Numbered from the stretch's first letter, positions 24,347-32,891 are shown. The stretch: DNA of 41,049 nt from Arcicella sp. (GCA_025354645.1 JANXML010000273.1:1-41049); one strand, 5' to 3'. Notes: a model not told the origin generated them from the sequence alone. Translations and numbers: made by a program.

Positions 24347-25759
24347 CTACGCATAGTCTCCATTCAAAATATCGAATGACTCTTTGTTTAGTTTATACTT
24401 AAAGAAACGTTTATCTAAATCTGTGGGTGTTCTGATAATGCTTTCGTTTATACCATGAGTAACCATTAATTTAGCATTAAGCGATTTGATAAATTCACTC
24501 TTTATTTTTCGCTGATTTTCGGATGTTTTATGGGTTATTCCTAACAATTCATGTATTTCCTGATTTTCAAGACCACCATTTTCTTGATGCTCAATCAATG
24601 CTTTGATAATAATACGTTCTTGTGAATTGAATGGACTTACCGCCACATTTTCTGTATAATTAGCTTCCTTTTTTCTATTTTTTAAGACATAAATTCCTCC
24701 AATCATTAGTAGAATTCCACCCATCGAAAGCATTGCAATCATCTTCCAATTCATGCCTGTTTCATAAAAATTACCCATTAAAACCGACTCTTGCTTAATC
24801 TGGTCGATAGATATTTTGATTTTTCTAATCTCTTTATTTTTATTATCAGCATAGTTATAGAAATACAAGGTGTCATGCCAACAGTAAAATTTCAGCATTT
24901 CATGCTCTGGGTCTTCCACTTTGTTATCCAATATTTTTTTAGTATCCGTCCATGTATATAATTCATTGTTGATTGGGTCAGCAAGGCGGATTTTTCCTTG
25001 TGGGGTATCGTAATATTTTATTAGAAAATACTTTCCTGTCCATAAGGTGTACGGTCTTGTTTTATCTATTCCAAATTCTTTTAAATTTGAAACATCAATT
25101 TCTCCCTGTTTTTGCCAAGTTTTATCCTTAAAAGAAAAAATATAAACCCCATAATCAATTTGTGGCTTCCCTTCATTTTCAGAATCACTATGAAAAGTAT
25201 TGAAAGCTGAGAAAAAAATATCCTTTTGAGAAATATAGCCATTCAAGCCATCATTGATTGCTTTTGGAGCATCATTCTTTGGCGAATAACTCTCCCATTC
25301 ATTCGTGGAATTTTTGAAATAGGTTTGAATATTGGTTGTTTGCCAAAAGCCATATCCGCCAAAACTAAAAAGGGTATCTTTTCGCATAAATTTAGCAGCC
25401 AAACAATTATACCCACGATAATAAGTCTTATCAATTCGCTCCAAAACTCGGGTCTTGAAACTAAAACGATAGACTTGATTCGTACAATCTATTAAAAATG
25501 TTCTTGATTGCTTGTCTGAATTACTTTCAAAACTATATACCCGAACCACAGGCGGAAAATCACTTTCATTGATATTTATAGAAGTAACCTTCCCAAGATT
25601 TACCCAAACGCTGGGCGAGGTTTCCATAAACAGCGACTGATTGGATAAATCAATTTTGAAGAGTCTTCCATCGGGATAACCTGCCCAAATAAGATTAACC
25701 GCCCATGAATAATTGGGAATTAGCAGAGAAAAAAGCAAAAGGCGGAGGAGAATTTTCAA
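24347..25759 (-). CDS. Kelch-like propeller, one TM helix and a cytoplasmic HTH-like domain
   Basis: Product of 470 residues. The start is TTG at 25759; no ATG is near and the signal peptide MKILLRLLLFSLLIPNYSWA begins there. Residues 21-330 look like a beta-propeller, with a kelch-like unit FSFGGYGFWQTT ... NEWESYSP (131-160) and further W-rich strands. A membrane helix spans 340-359, followed by a basic stop-transfer segment KNRKKEA. Residues 378-450 are helical and resemble a winged helix: SQERIIIKALIEHQENGGL, QEIHELLGI, QRKIKSEFIKSLNAKL. Topology is thus sensor outside, possible DNA binding inside. I do not recognise a named family; the regulatory role is inference. Confidence 0.75.
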   Translation of the reverse strand: MKILLRLLLFSLLIPNYSWAVNLIWAGYPDGRLFKIDLSNQSLFMETSPSVWVNLGKVTSININESDFPPVVRVYSFESNSDKQSRTFLIDCTNQVYRFSFKTRVLERIDKTYYRGYNCLAAKFMRKDTLFSFGGYGFWQTTNIQTYFKNSTNEWESYSPKNDAPKAINDGLNGYISQKDIFFSAFNTFHSDSENEGKPQIDYGVYIFSFKDKTWQKQGEIDVSNLKEFGIDKTRPYTLWTGKYFLIKYYDTPQGKIRLADPINNELYTWTDTKKILDNKVEDPEHEMLKFYCWHDTLYFYNYADNKNKEIRKIKISIDQIKQESVLMGNFYETGMNWKMIAMLSMGGILLMIGGIYVLKNRKKEANYTENVAVSPFNSQERIIIKALIEHQENGGLENQEIHELLGITHKTSENQRKIKSEFIKSLNAKLMVTHGINESIIRTPTDLDKRFFKYKLNKESFDILNGDYA

Positions 25760-25917
25760 GGTTAAAATTGGTGGTTTTAGATAAAATATAACCCAAAATT
25801 ATGTGAAAATACGTGAATAACTGAAATTACACGATTTTTTTAGTAAATGAATCAAAAAACTTGATGCTTTGTGGAGTTTTTTGATAGTTATAATTAAAGG
25901 GGGACAGCTTTCTGAAC

Positions 25918-26265
25918 ATGAAGAAAATGGAAGGTAATCCAAGGTATGTTAGAATAAATAACTTAAACGAAAAGGACATATTTGTAGTCGAGTATGAAGA
26001 TAGTTTAGAAAACGACCAAAATGAAATCAAAAATATTTCAGACTTGTTTAAACGTAATTATAAATTAGTTTCGATAATTGACAAATATAATCAGTTATTT
26101 GAACAGAAGTACAAGGAGAAAATTGATTTTTCTGAACCCCAAAAATTGCTTGATGCTCTTAACCTTTTAAGTAAAGGAGAGATTGATTACATTGAATTTT
26201 GGAGTGATAACATTTATCGTTACAGTCTTGGCAGGAACGGCGAATACTTTATTTCTCAATCATAG
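25918..26265 (+). CDS. Hypothetical protein, 115 residues
   Basis: ATG 25918 gives MKKMEGNPRYVRINNLNEKDI. It is a soluble, acidic, Asn-rich protein with predicted helices around 30-60 and 75-95 and a final IEFWSDNIYRYSLGRNGEYFI strand pair. No signal peptide or known motif. It opens an AT-rich patch of orphan genes. Size and composition would fit a small immunity or phage-derived protein, but nothing proves this. Whether it is expressed is uncertain. Confidence 0.55.
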   Translation: MKKMEGNPRYVRINNLNEKDIFVVEYEDSLENDQNEIKNISDLFKRNYKLVSIIDKYNQLFEQKYKEKIDFSEPQKLLDALNLLSKGEIDYIEFWSDNIYRYSLGRNGEYFISQS

Positions 26266-26481
26266 TATGTCTCAATTTAATGTAAAAAACTATAAATTAT
26301 TTCGTGGCTGATGCCTCTACCAAACACGGACAAAATAAAAAAACTGTTAGTAAAGTATTGCCAATTAAACGCTTGATTTTTTTTACTATGTTTAGTAGAA
26401 ATGATATGCAGAAACACAAACAAACTTTTGGCATGACTATTAGTAAAGTGTCCAAAAGTGCGAGAAAATAAAAAAAATAAA
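26266..26481. other. AT-rich gap with a possible 27-codon reading frame
   Basis: No recognisable gene. A short frame from ATG 26388 to TAA 26471 encodes a basic peptide (MFSRNDMQKHKQTFG... ending SKSARK) and stops 10 bp before the next ATG. An imperfect dyad ACTTTTGG/CCAAAAGT (about 26424-26457) and the repeated phrase ttagtaaagt are also present. Confidence 0.35.
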
Positions 26482-26829
26482 ATGAAAAGAAGACTAATTA
26501 ATTTTTTGATAGTATTTAATATAGCTTGTAGCTGTAACAACTACTCTAAGGAAACCAGTGAAAATGATACAATTAAAATTGATTCTGTAAATATTAATGT
26601 AGAAAGAACCGCAGAAAGTTTTGCTGGTAATAGCTATAATTTAGGTAATTACCATAATATTGAATTTAGAACTACTTCCAATTATTTTATATATCAGAAG
26701 CCTGCTAATTGTGGTGGCTATGGTGAATGGTCAATAAATAATGGTAGCATTATTCTTGGTCCAAATAGTAGTAATTGTGAAGGAACAAGGGCTATGGCAG
26801 GAACATATGATTTTTTTAATTTTGAATAA
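26482..26829 (+). CDS. Small lipoprotein of unknown function
   Basis: Product of 115 residues from ATG 26482, where a lipoprotein signal begins (MKRRLINFLIVFNIACSC). An upstream GTG at 26458 would bury it. The mature part has an extracytoplasmic beta-rich look: NYHNIEFRTTSNYFIYQK, GGYGEWSINNGSIILGPNSS. The paired Cys residues (NCGGYGEW, NCEGTR) may form a disulfide. The repeated strand pattern resembles small lipocalin-like or META/copper-resistance-type beta domains, but I cannot assign a family. It lies in the AT-rich orphan patch. Confidence 0.6.
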   Translation: MKRRLINFLIVFNIACSCNNYSKETSENDTIKIDSVNINVERTAESFAGNSYNLGNYHNIEFRTTSNYFIYQKPANCGGYGEWSINNGSIILGPNSSNCEGTRAMAGTYDFFNFE

Positions 26830-27010
26830 CATATATTCGAAAAATAAAAAATTGTATCCGTGGAAAGTGTATTACTGGGACGAAGAAAACATCGATATAA
26901 ACTTAATAATGGCGTTTTATAATATCCAAATGTCATAGATTTTTTTTCCAGATAGAAGTAATGAATAACAAACTGTATTGACATTTTAAAGAATTAGACA
27001 TTATACAATA

Positions 27011-27199
27011 ATGAGTAAGAATAAATTAATTGGAGCTGCAATTGGCTTTATGATTGGAATGCTAATGGGACTTCAAATGTGCAGTTCGTGTAGGGGTAGC
27101 AGTAGAACTGCACCAATAGATTTTCAGTTTGGAGCTATTTTAGGTATTATTTGTGCCATTTCAGGGGCTATAATAGCTAAGGATGAAAAAGGGAAATAA
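27011..27199 (+). CDS. Small membrane protein with two helices
   Basis: Product of 62 residues. Two glycine-rich membrane helices (5-22, LIGAAIGFMIGMLMGLQM; 40-56, FGAILGIICAISGAIIA) are separated by a short loop with CSSCRGSS, and the C-terminus is lysine-rich. The small-residue packing resembles glycine-zipper proteins. No family is recognised. It lies directly upstream of the truncated aspartic protease promoter. Confidence 0.6.
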   Translation: MSKNKLIGAAIGFMIGMLMGLQMCSSCRGSSRTAPIDFQFGAILGIICAISGAIIAKDEKGK

Positions 27200-27209
27200 T
27201 CTCACCTCA

Positions 27210-27240
27210 TTGACAAGCACAACAAAAACTCGTAATTTTG
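27210..27240 (+). promoter_or_regulatory. Canonical promoter of the aspartic-protease remnant
   Basis: TTG (27210-27212), 20 bases, then perfect TAATTTTG (27233-27240): the best Bacteroidota promoter in the window. An apparent TTG start at 27238 lies in the -7 box, so translation begins at ATG 27259. Confidence 0.75.
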
Positions 27241-27258
27241 AGAAAAAACAAAAATAAC

Positions 27259-27402
27259 ATGGGATTAGTGTATGCAGATATTGAATTAGTAAACAGTGGT
27301 GATTTAGAAATGGTACGCCGCAATGTCATGGATAAAGACGAAGTGCGTCATATAAACATCAATATGCTCGCAGATAGCGGAGCATACATGATGGCAATAA
27401 AT
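27259..27402 (+). pseudogene. Retropepsin-like (clan AA) aspartic protease, truncated
   Basis: Starting at ATG 27259, MGLVYADIELVNSGDLEMVR and then LADSGAYMMAIN match the N-terminus of small bacterial retropepsin-like proteases, with the catalytic DSG triad at residues 39-41. After residue 48 family resemblance stops exactly where a REP-like repeat begins (27403). The frame continues to 27576 but encodes Cys- and Gln-rich repeat-derived sequence. The flap and C-terminal hydrophobic strands of the family (usual length about 110-130) are missing. I infer disruption by repeat insertion or deletion; the intact promoter suggests the event is recent. Confidence 0.65.
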
Positions 27403-27567
27403 TTTCGCCTTTGTTGGTGTTTTCACCAACAACTTTGCGTCAGCACACACGCCAATATGACCACCAATATTACTAATTCACACGATTTGGGGTTTCGCCC
27501 TTGTTGGAGTTTTCTCCAACAAGCTACCGTCCGATTTGTTGGAGAAAACTCCAACAAAGGCGAAAAG
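27403..27567. repeat. Cluster of three REP-like hairpins
   Basis: Three perfect 9-bp stems with 4-nt loops: TTGTTGGTG/CACCAACAA (27411-27432), TTGTTGGAG/CTCCAACAA (27501-27522), and the same stem in opposite orientation with an AAAA loop (27536-27557). Each is bordered on one side by GGCGAAA or its complement TTTCGCC. The second, read on the minus strand, is preceded by GTAGC (27527-27523). Copies 2 and 3 face each other, as in a REPIN. Confidence 0.85.
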
Positions 27568-27607
27568 ATGAAGTAATTGTTTCTGTGCCTTTGTCTGGGC
27601 GACCCCA

Positions 27608-27702
27608 TCTGAATTTGGATTCACCAGATTAGCAGATTTTCAGAATTTTGCACTCGGATTTTAATCCCCAAAATTCACTAATCCCACGAATCCAAATTCA
27701 GA
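27608..27702. repeat. Inverted repeat, 95 bp, at the 3' end of the dehydrogenase gene
   Basis: TCTGAATTTGGATTC (27608-27622) pairs perfectly with GAATCCAAATTCAGA (27688-27702), and GAATTTTG (27643-27650) pairs with CAAAATTC (27669-27676) inside. It stands 5 bp after the minus-strand stop codon at 27708 and may aid termination or protect the 3' end, though it lacks a T-run. Confidence 0.75.
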
Positions 27703-27707
27703 CAATC

Positions 27708-30700
27708 CTACTTCTTCTTCAACCCAACTAAATACTCCACCAAATTCACCGCTTCATCCTTCGTCATGCCATCCATCAAACCCGTAGGCATCATGGAATT
27801 TGGTAGTTGTTTCATAGATTTCACGTTGGCAGTTTTTAGATTTTGGGTAATTCCGCCTGGCATTTTCAAGACTAAATCCGTTTCCGTTTTTGAGGAAATA
27901 ATGCCATTCAATATTGAGCCGTCTTTCATTTTCAATTCCCATCCTTCATAGCCAAAACCAATACCCGCATCGGGATACATGATGGCTAAATATTGTCCTT
28001 CTTTTCCTAATTTTGAGCCAATTTCAGAAAGTTTTGGACCAAAATCTATGCCATCACCGTTCACTTGGTGGCAAACGGAACAATTGGCGGTGAATGTTTC
28101 TACGCCTTTTTTTGCGTCGCCATTCATCGCAATTAATTCAGACATTGGTGGTAATTTTGTTTTGATAGCCGCCGATGAATTGCCTAAATATTTGGCTGCA
28201 TCTACTCGTACGGTTCTTCTCCATGCCCGACTCACACCATCCACAGCCACAGGAATGAAGTCTTTCTGAATTTTATTTTCTTTCAGATAAGCCAAGATCA
28301 TGTCTTCTCCACCCCAACTACTCCCCAAAAATCGGGTTGCTTCTCTTCGTAAATTGACAGATTTAGTTTTGTCGAACATAACCGATTTTATAAAATCTAA
28401 ATGCGATTTTCCACCCGTAAAACTTACTGATTTTAAGGTATTTATCGCTAATTTTTCTTGTTTCGGATTATTAATGGTGGCTTTCATTAAAGCTAAACCT
28501 TCGGGAGATTTTACCAAAATATCCCCTGATTCACGAATAAACTCGTTCTTTCCAATCATCCCCAAAAGCCTTTTATTTTCTTCTGATAATTGGTATTTCT
28601 CTTGCATTAATATGAACTCTTTGCCCTCCAAAGTTGCCATCAATTTTGTTAAAGATTGCTTCGCCACGGGTGAAGATTTCACGAAATCAGCATCTAAATG
28701 ACTCAACGCCAATTTGTTAATCTGATTCTGTTCTTTTTGATTACCTTCCTTCAACATGGCTAACAAAGCTGCTGATTTTGATTTTCCATTATTAAAATCA
28801 AAGGCTCTGAAATAACGTAAACGGTCTTTTAATTCCGTCTTGTTGTCCGTGGCTAAACTTGCCAAAAATTTTACCGATTCGTTAGTTCTTGCTCGCCACA
28901 CAATGTCTCTGCTGGCTTCGGTTTGAGTAGGATCAGCAATCTTTTTCAGGTAAGCCGCAAAAGAAATATCCCAATTTTCGGAAGCCCCAATGCCCAAAGC
29001 TTCCAAATACCAGCGGTCTTTGCCATCGTGTTGAGCGGCTAATGTTGCCCAAAGTTCAGCGGCTTCGGGCGATTTATTTCCGTGCAACGCCACCGCACAC
29101 TCACGGCGAACTTGTGGGTCAGAATCTTTCGCCAAAGTTTTTAAGTAAGAAACAACATCCAATTTCAACTGGCGAGCCGCTCTAATTCCTGCAATTCTGA
29201 TGTCGGGATTTTTGTCCGCCAAAGCCATTTCAGTATATTTTTTACCATCTATCATTTTGCTCAAAGCCCAAAACGCTCGTGCTTTCATGCGTGGATTTTC
29301 TGAATTATATAACTTAACTAACTCATTTTCAGAATCCTTGCCAAATTTCATCAAGGCTTCCCAAGCCAAATAACGAGTGGCTAAATTGGGACTTTGCAAA
29401 GAAGCAACCGCTCCCGCAGGAGTCGATAAATCTACGGTAGGAACTTTGTAAGGCGTATTTTCGGGAGCAATTCTGTAAACCCGTCCACGCACTTGGTCGC
29501 CAGCTTGATGTCCGCCCACGCCAGGGTCATACCAGTCGGCAACGATTAACGAACCATCGGGAGCCACGCAAACATCGGCAGGACGAAACCATTGGTCTTT
29601 TTCCTGTTTCATGATGTTCACAATTTCGGCAGAATAGCCCGCTCCAGACTTCTGAACGGGATATGACCGCACCACATTATGCCCAGGTTCGCAGTGAATC
29701 ATTTGTCCTTGAAAAACCTTTGGTAAAAGTGTTCCTTCGTACACAATCATGCCCGTGGGTGACCCTGAGCCTGTTTGTAAGAGATTTGGCATTGTGCCAG
29801 GATCGTTCAAATGCCAGTGTCTTTTTGGAATTTCTTGTTCAATATTTGTACGATTTACATCCCACGAAGCACGGGTCAATTGGTCTTTATAACCATAACT
29901 TCCGTATTCCATCACGTAATTAATTCTTACGCCCTCGTTGCCATCGTCATCATTATCCGACTGCCACATGGTTCCGTAAGAGTCCACGGCAACTTCATAA
30001 TTATTTCTAAAATCATCGCCTAAACATTCCACTTCCGAACCGTCCATATTACAGCGAAAAACCATTCCTTCTTGATAATTTTTTTCAGAAATTTCCTTAC
30101 CGAATTGGTCTTTAACCACATTTCCAGCAGCATCTTTCAAGATTTCACCCGCATTACCAAAGTTAAAATATAGCTTTCCATCTGGTCCAAACACAAAGGC
30201 GTGCATCCCGTGGTCGTGCTGTTCGCCCTTTATGCCTTGAAATAGAATTTCCTTTTTGTCTGCCTTATCGTCTCCATCGGTATCGGTCAATTTCCAAACG
30301 TAGGGACTTTGCGACACGATTGCCACATTTCCCAAAACAGCAATGCCCAAAGGAGCGTTCAGCGATGGATCTTGGTAGAAAACTTTGCTAATATCCGCCT
30401 TTCCGTCTCCGTCTTTATCTTCCAAAATCATGATTCTATCGCCTTCTTTTTTCGTAGGATTCCCCGTAATATCTGGACGATAATTGTATGCTTCCAAAAC
30501 CCAAACCCGTCCACGAGCATCCACTTCAATATCAGTCGGATTCATAAGCATCGGCTCAGTAGCGAAGGTTTTTACCTCCAAACCATCCGCCATTTTCACA
30601 CCCGTCAAGGCGTTTTCAGGCAAGCGTTTTTGGGTTTCCGTCATCAACGAATCCACGTAATGATTAATGAATCGGCTCGTGGAAGTATTTTGGTAAGCCA

Positions 30701-30767
30701 TTGAAAGTAAGGCAATTCCAAGGAAAGTGAAAGGAATTCCGAAGCGTAAAGTTTTCGATAATTGCAT
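27708..30767 (-). CDS. Secreted beta-propeller/HEAT/cytochrome c dehydrogenase
   Basis: Product of 1019 residues with an N-terminal signal (about 8-25). Residues 50-440 form a propeller like soluble glucose dehydrogenases and the membrane-bound dehydrogenase domain TIGR02604 (EVDARGRVWVLEAYNYRP, HDHGMHAFVFGPDGKLYF, SPTGMIVYEG). Residues 450-830 are HEAT-like helical repeats. The C-terminus is a cytochrome c-type heme domain of the TIGR02603 type, with CSVCH at 896-900 (Cys896, Cys899, His900) and a distal Met in the NSMMPTGL region. Such proteins occur in Bacteroidota and Planctomycetes and probably oxidise sugars or alcohols in the periplasm. Substrate unknown. Confidence 0.9.
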   Translation of the reverse strand: MQLSKTLRFGIPFTFLGIALLSMAYQNTSTSRFINHYVDSLMTETQKRLPENALTGVKMADGLEVKTFATEPMLMNPTDIEVDARGRVWVLEAYNYRPDITGNPTKKEGDRIMILEDKDGDGKADISKVFYQDPSLNAPLGIAVLGNVAIVSQSPYVWKLTDTDGDDKADKKEILFQGIKGEQHDHGMHAFVFGPDGKLYFNFGNAGEILKDAAGNVVKDQFGKEISEKNYQEGMVFRCNMDGSEVECLGDDFRNNYEVAVDSYGTMWQSDNDDDGNEGVRINYVMEYGSYGYKDQLTRASWDVNRTNIEQEIPKRHWHLNDPGTMPNLLQTGSGSPTGMIVYEGTLLPKVFQGQMIHCEPGHNVVRSYPVQKSGAGYSAEIVNIMKQEKDQWFRPADVCVAPDGSLIVADWYDPGVGGHQAGDQVRGRVYRIAPENTPYKVPTVDLSTPAGAVASLQSPNLATRYLAWEALMKFGKDSENELVKLYNSENPRMKARAFWALSKMIDGKKYTEMALADKNPDIRIAGIRAARQLKLDVVSYLKTLAKDSDPQVRRECAVALHGNKSPEAAELWATLAAQHDGKDRWYLEALGIGASENWDISFAAYLKKIADPTQTEASRDIVWRARTNESVKFLASLATDNKTELKDRLRYFRAFDFNNGKSKSAALLAMLKEGNQKEQNQINKLALSHLDADFVKSSPVAKQSLTKLMATLEGKEFILMQEKYQLSEENKRLLGMIGKNEFIRESGDILVKSPEGLALMKATINNPKQEKLAINTLKSVSFTGGKSHLDFIKSVMFDKTKSVNLRREATRFLGSSWGGEDMILAYLKENKIQKDFIPVAVDGVSRAWRRTVRVDAAKYLGNSSAAIKTKLPPMSELIAMNGDAKKGVETFTANCSVCHQVNGDGIDFGPKLSEIGSKLGKEGQYLAIMYPDAGIGFGYEGWELKMKDGSILNGIISSKTETDLVLKMPGGITQNLKTANVKSMKQLPNSMMPTGLMDGMTKDEAVNLVEYLVGLKKK

Positions 30768-30791
30768 AATAAAAACAGATTAATGATGTAA

Positions 30792-30799
30792 CAAATTTA
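30792..30799 (-). promoter_or_regulatory. -7 promoter box of the dehydrogenase gene
   Basis: On the minus strand TAAATTTG is a perfect TAnnTTTG match about 25 bp before ATG 30767. The nearest TTG upstream is 15 bases away, shorter than usual. Apart from this and the inverted repeat at 30916-31108, I see nothing in 30768-31116. Confidence 0.5.
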
Positions 30800-30915
30800 T
30801 CAAGAGGGAAACGACAAATCTATAATTGAATGTTAATAAAATTTGTTCACAAAATACAAAAAATTCCCTGACAGATTTATGCTTTTCTGTCAGGGAATAT
30901 GTGGGTAATGATTGA

Positions 30916-31108
30916 ACGCAGATGACGCAGATGCTTCGCAACTCAGATTTAAGAGGATTTTTTAATTATAAGATAATACAATTTGAACAAGGAATTCCTA
31001 TTTCATTTCATACAAAAATCAATCAATACAAATATTTACATCATTCAAATTAACGTTTTTAAAAAATCCTCTTAAATCTGCGTTGCGAAGCATCTGCGTC
31101 ATCTGCGT
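30916..31108. repeat. Near-perfect long inverted repeat, 193 bp
   Basis: The 49-nt arms 30916-30964 and 31060-31108 are reverse complements at 48 of 49 positions, with a 95-nt AT-rich loop. Each arm carries the tandem phrase GCAGATGACGCAGATG, then CTTCGCAAC, CAGATTTAAGAGGA and a T-run. No coding potential. It lies between two minus-strand genes, 8 bp after the stop of the acyl-CoA ligase. Confidence 0.93.
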
Positions 31109-31116
31109 GCTATCAC

Positions 31117-32781
31117 CTACTCAAAGATTACTGATTCATTCAATTCTGACCAGTTTTCCATTTGGTTTTTATAATTCGCCTCCACCACATTTCGCTTAAT
31201 TTTCATGGTTGGAGTAAGCATATTGTTCTCAACCGTCCAACCGCCTTTCACTACAATTACTTGTTTTATGGCTTCGTAGTTTTTAAAGTTTGGGTTAACT
31301 CTTTTTATAGTCATATCAATACTTTCAATCAACGCCTGACGTTCCATATTCTTTCCAATATCTGACAGAACAATCAAGACAATTGGTTGAGGTAAGCCCG
31401 CCCCAGCCACACAAACTTGCTCGAAAATTGGATTAACCGCCAACATGTTTTCTATCGGAGAAGGCACGATATATTCCCCTTTTGCTGATTTAAACATATC
31501 TTTTACTCGACCCGTAATTTTCAAATATCCTTCCGAATCCACTTCGCCCATGTCGCCCGTACAAAGCCAACCGTCATTAAAAAGTCCTTCCGTTAAAATC
31601 GGTTCTTTATAATATCCAACAGTATTCCACGGTGATTTCATTAAAATTTCGCCCGTTTCTGGATGAATTTTAGTTTCCACTTTTGGGTAAGGTTTACCAA
31701 CGGTTCCGCTCTTCACTGCCTCGGCGGGCATAATTGAATGAGCTCCTAAATTTTCTGACATTCCGTAGGCTTCTCGAATTGTGATTCCTAATTTTTTGTA
31801 CCAATCCAACAAACTGGGAGGCATTGGAGCCGCACCCGTCAAAATTACTTTTGTATCAGCAAGCCCTAAACCCTTCTGAATTTTGCCTTTAATAACCGCT
31901 TTTATGAACGGGATTTTCAACAATAAATCTAATCGGCTCTGAGGCATTTTAGCAAGAATTCCCTGCTGAAACTTAGTCCAAATTCTGGGAACTGCCAAAA
32001 AGTGCGTTGGCATGGCTTCTTGCAGGTTTTTTTGAAAACTTTCGAGCGTATCAGCAAAGAAAACCGTCCCGCCAGTAGCCATACTTGCGGATTCTACGAT
32101 ATTACGTTCTGCAATGTGGCAAAGTGGTAAATACGAGAAAAAACGAGCATTTTCAGTACCTAATTGTACTTCATATTGGGTATAATTGAGAGCCTCCACA
32201 GCAGAATTGTTTGTCAGCATTACGCCTTTCGGAACGCCCGTTGTGCCAGAAGTATAAATAATTGAAAATAAATCATTGGGGTTTGGTTGAATGTTTTTTT
32301 GCAAAGGCTCATGAACTTTGATAATGCTATCCCATTCATCTATCTCAGTGGAAGGGCAACCATCATAAAAACTTGGATAAGCAATACATTTCACACTCGG
32401 CGGAATGCCATCTTTCATGGTTTTCCAGGAATCTAACTTGCCCACAAACAACACTTTACATTCAGAATGCACCAAGACTTGGTTAAGCTGTTCAGCAACC
32501 AAAGTGGGATAAAAAGGTACAGAAACGTGTCCTGCCATCATAATTGCTAAATCAGACATAATCCAATGAGCACAATTTTTTGAAACAATCCCGATGTGGC
32601 TTTGTGGTGGAAAATTCATCGCCTTCAAAGCCGATGCCATCCTACGAGCTTGATTTCCTACTTCCTTGAAAGAATATTGCTTGTTTTCATCTCCGAGAGG
32701 CTGATTGAGATAGATATTTTCGGGCGTGCTATTTTCCCAATGAAAGAAATTTTCTACGGGTGTTTTGAAGACTTTAATCAT
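31117..32781 (-). CDS. AMP-forming acyl-CoA synthetase (long-chain type)
   Basis: Product of 554 residues of the ANL superfamily. The P-loop motif YTSGTTGVPKG is at 176-186; REAYGMSE (about 335-342) is the acyl/adenylate motif; GDMGEVDSEGYLKITGRVKD (about 413-432) carries the ATP-ribose Asp and hinge. The C-terminal catalytic Lys lies in the MKIKRNVVE segment. It activates fatty acids to acyl-CoA via an acyl-AMP. HIAERN and the short length fit the long-chain FACL group common in Bacteroidota. Monocistronic; the 193-bp inverted repeat directly follows. Confidence 0.9.
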   Translation of the reverse strand: MIKVFKTPVENFFHWENSTPENIYLNQPLGDENKQYSFKEVGNQARRMASALKAMNFPPQSHIGIVSKNCAHWIMSDLAIMMAGHVSVPFYPTLVAEQLNQVLVHSECKVLFVGKLDSWKTMKDGIPPSVKCIAYPSFYDGCPSTEIDEWDSIIKVHEPLQKNIQPNPNDLFSIIYTSGTTGVPKGVMLTNNSAVEALNYTQYEVQLGTENARFFSYLPLCHIAERNIVESASMATGGTVFFADTLESFQKNLQEAMPTHFLAVPRIWTKFQQGILAKMPQSRLDLLLKIPFIKAVIKGKIQKGLGLADTKVILTGAAPMPPSLLDWYKKLGITIREAYGMSENLGAHSIMPAEAVKSGTVGKPYPKVETKIHPETGEILMKSPWNTVGYYKEPILTEGLFNDGWLCTGDMGEVDSEGYLKITGRVKDMFKSAKGEYIVPSPIENMLAVNPIFEQVCVAGAGLPQPIVLIVLSDIGKNMERQALIESIDMTIKRVNPNFKNYEAIKQVIVVKGGWTVENNMLTPTMKIKRNVVEANYKNQMENWSELNESVIFE

Positions 32782-32883
32782 GGCTATGTATTGATTATCA
32801 GATTATTAAAATGACTTATGAAATTAATTTCGTTTCAATAGAAATAAATTATCATTAAGTTATTAAAATTTCCGTATTATCGT

Positions 32884-32891
32884 TACATTTG
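32884..32891 (+). promoter_or_regulatory. -7 promoter box of the small membrane protein gene
   Basis: TACATTTG is a perfect TAnnTTTG match. An in-frame ATG at 32894 is at or before the likely transcript start, favouring ATG 32954. The remainder of the 32782-32953 gap holds nothing recognisable. Confidence 0.55.

Noticed and set aside
26741-26938. 65-codon frame overlapping the small lipoprotein gene in another frame
   Set aside because: Its first half overlaps the lipoprotein gene, whose signal peptide is clear; the tail has no recognisable motif. A frameshifted remnant is possible but unsupported.
26978-27007. Sigma-70-like promoter TTGACA-N18-TATACA before the 62-residue membrane protein gene
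   Set aside because: The -10 box would end 3 bp before the ATG, placing the transcript start inside the gene, and such matches are easy to find in AT-rich DNA.
27238-27576. 112-codon frame as an intact protein
   Set aside because: Its TTG start lies in the -7 box and its second half is translated hairpin repeat; only codons 27259-27402 resemble a protein family.
29663-30704. Several frames of 70-131 codons on the plus strand opposite the large dehydrogenase gene
   Set aside because: They are antisense shadows of a well-supported 1019-residue protein with no motifs or promoters of their own.
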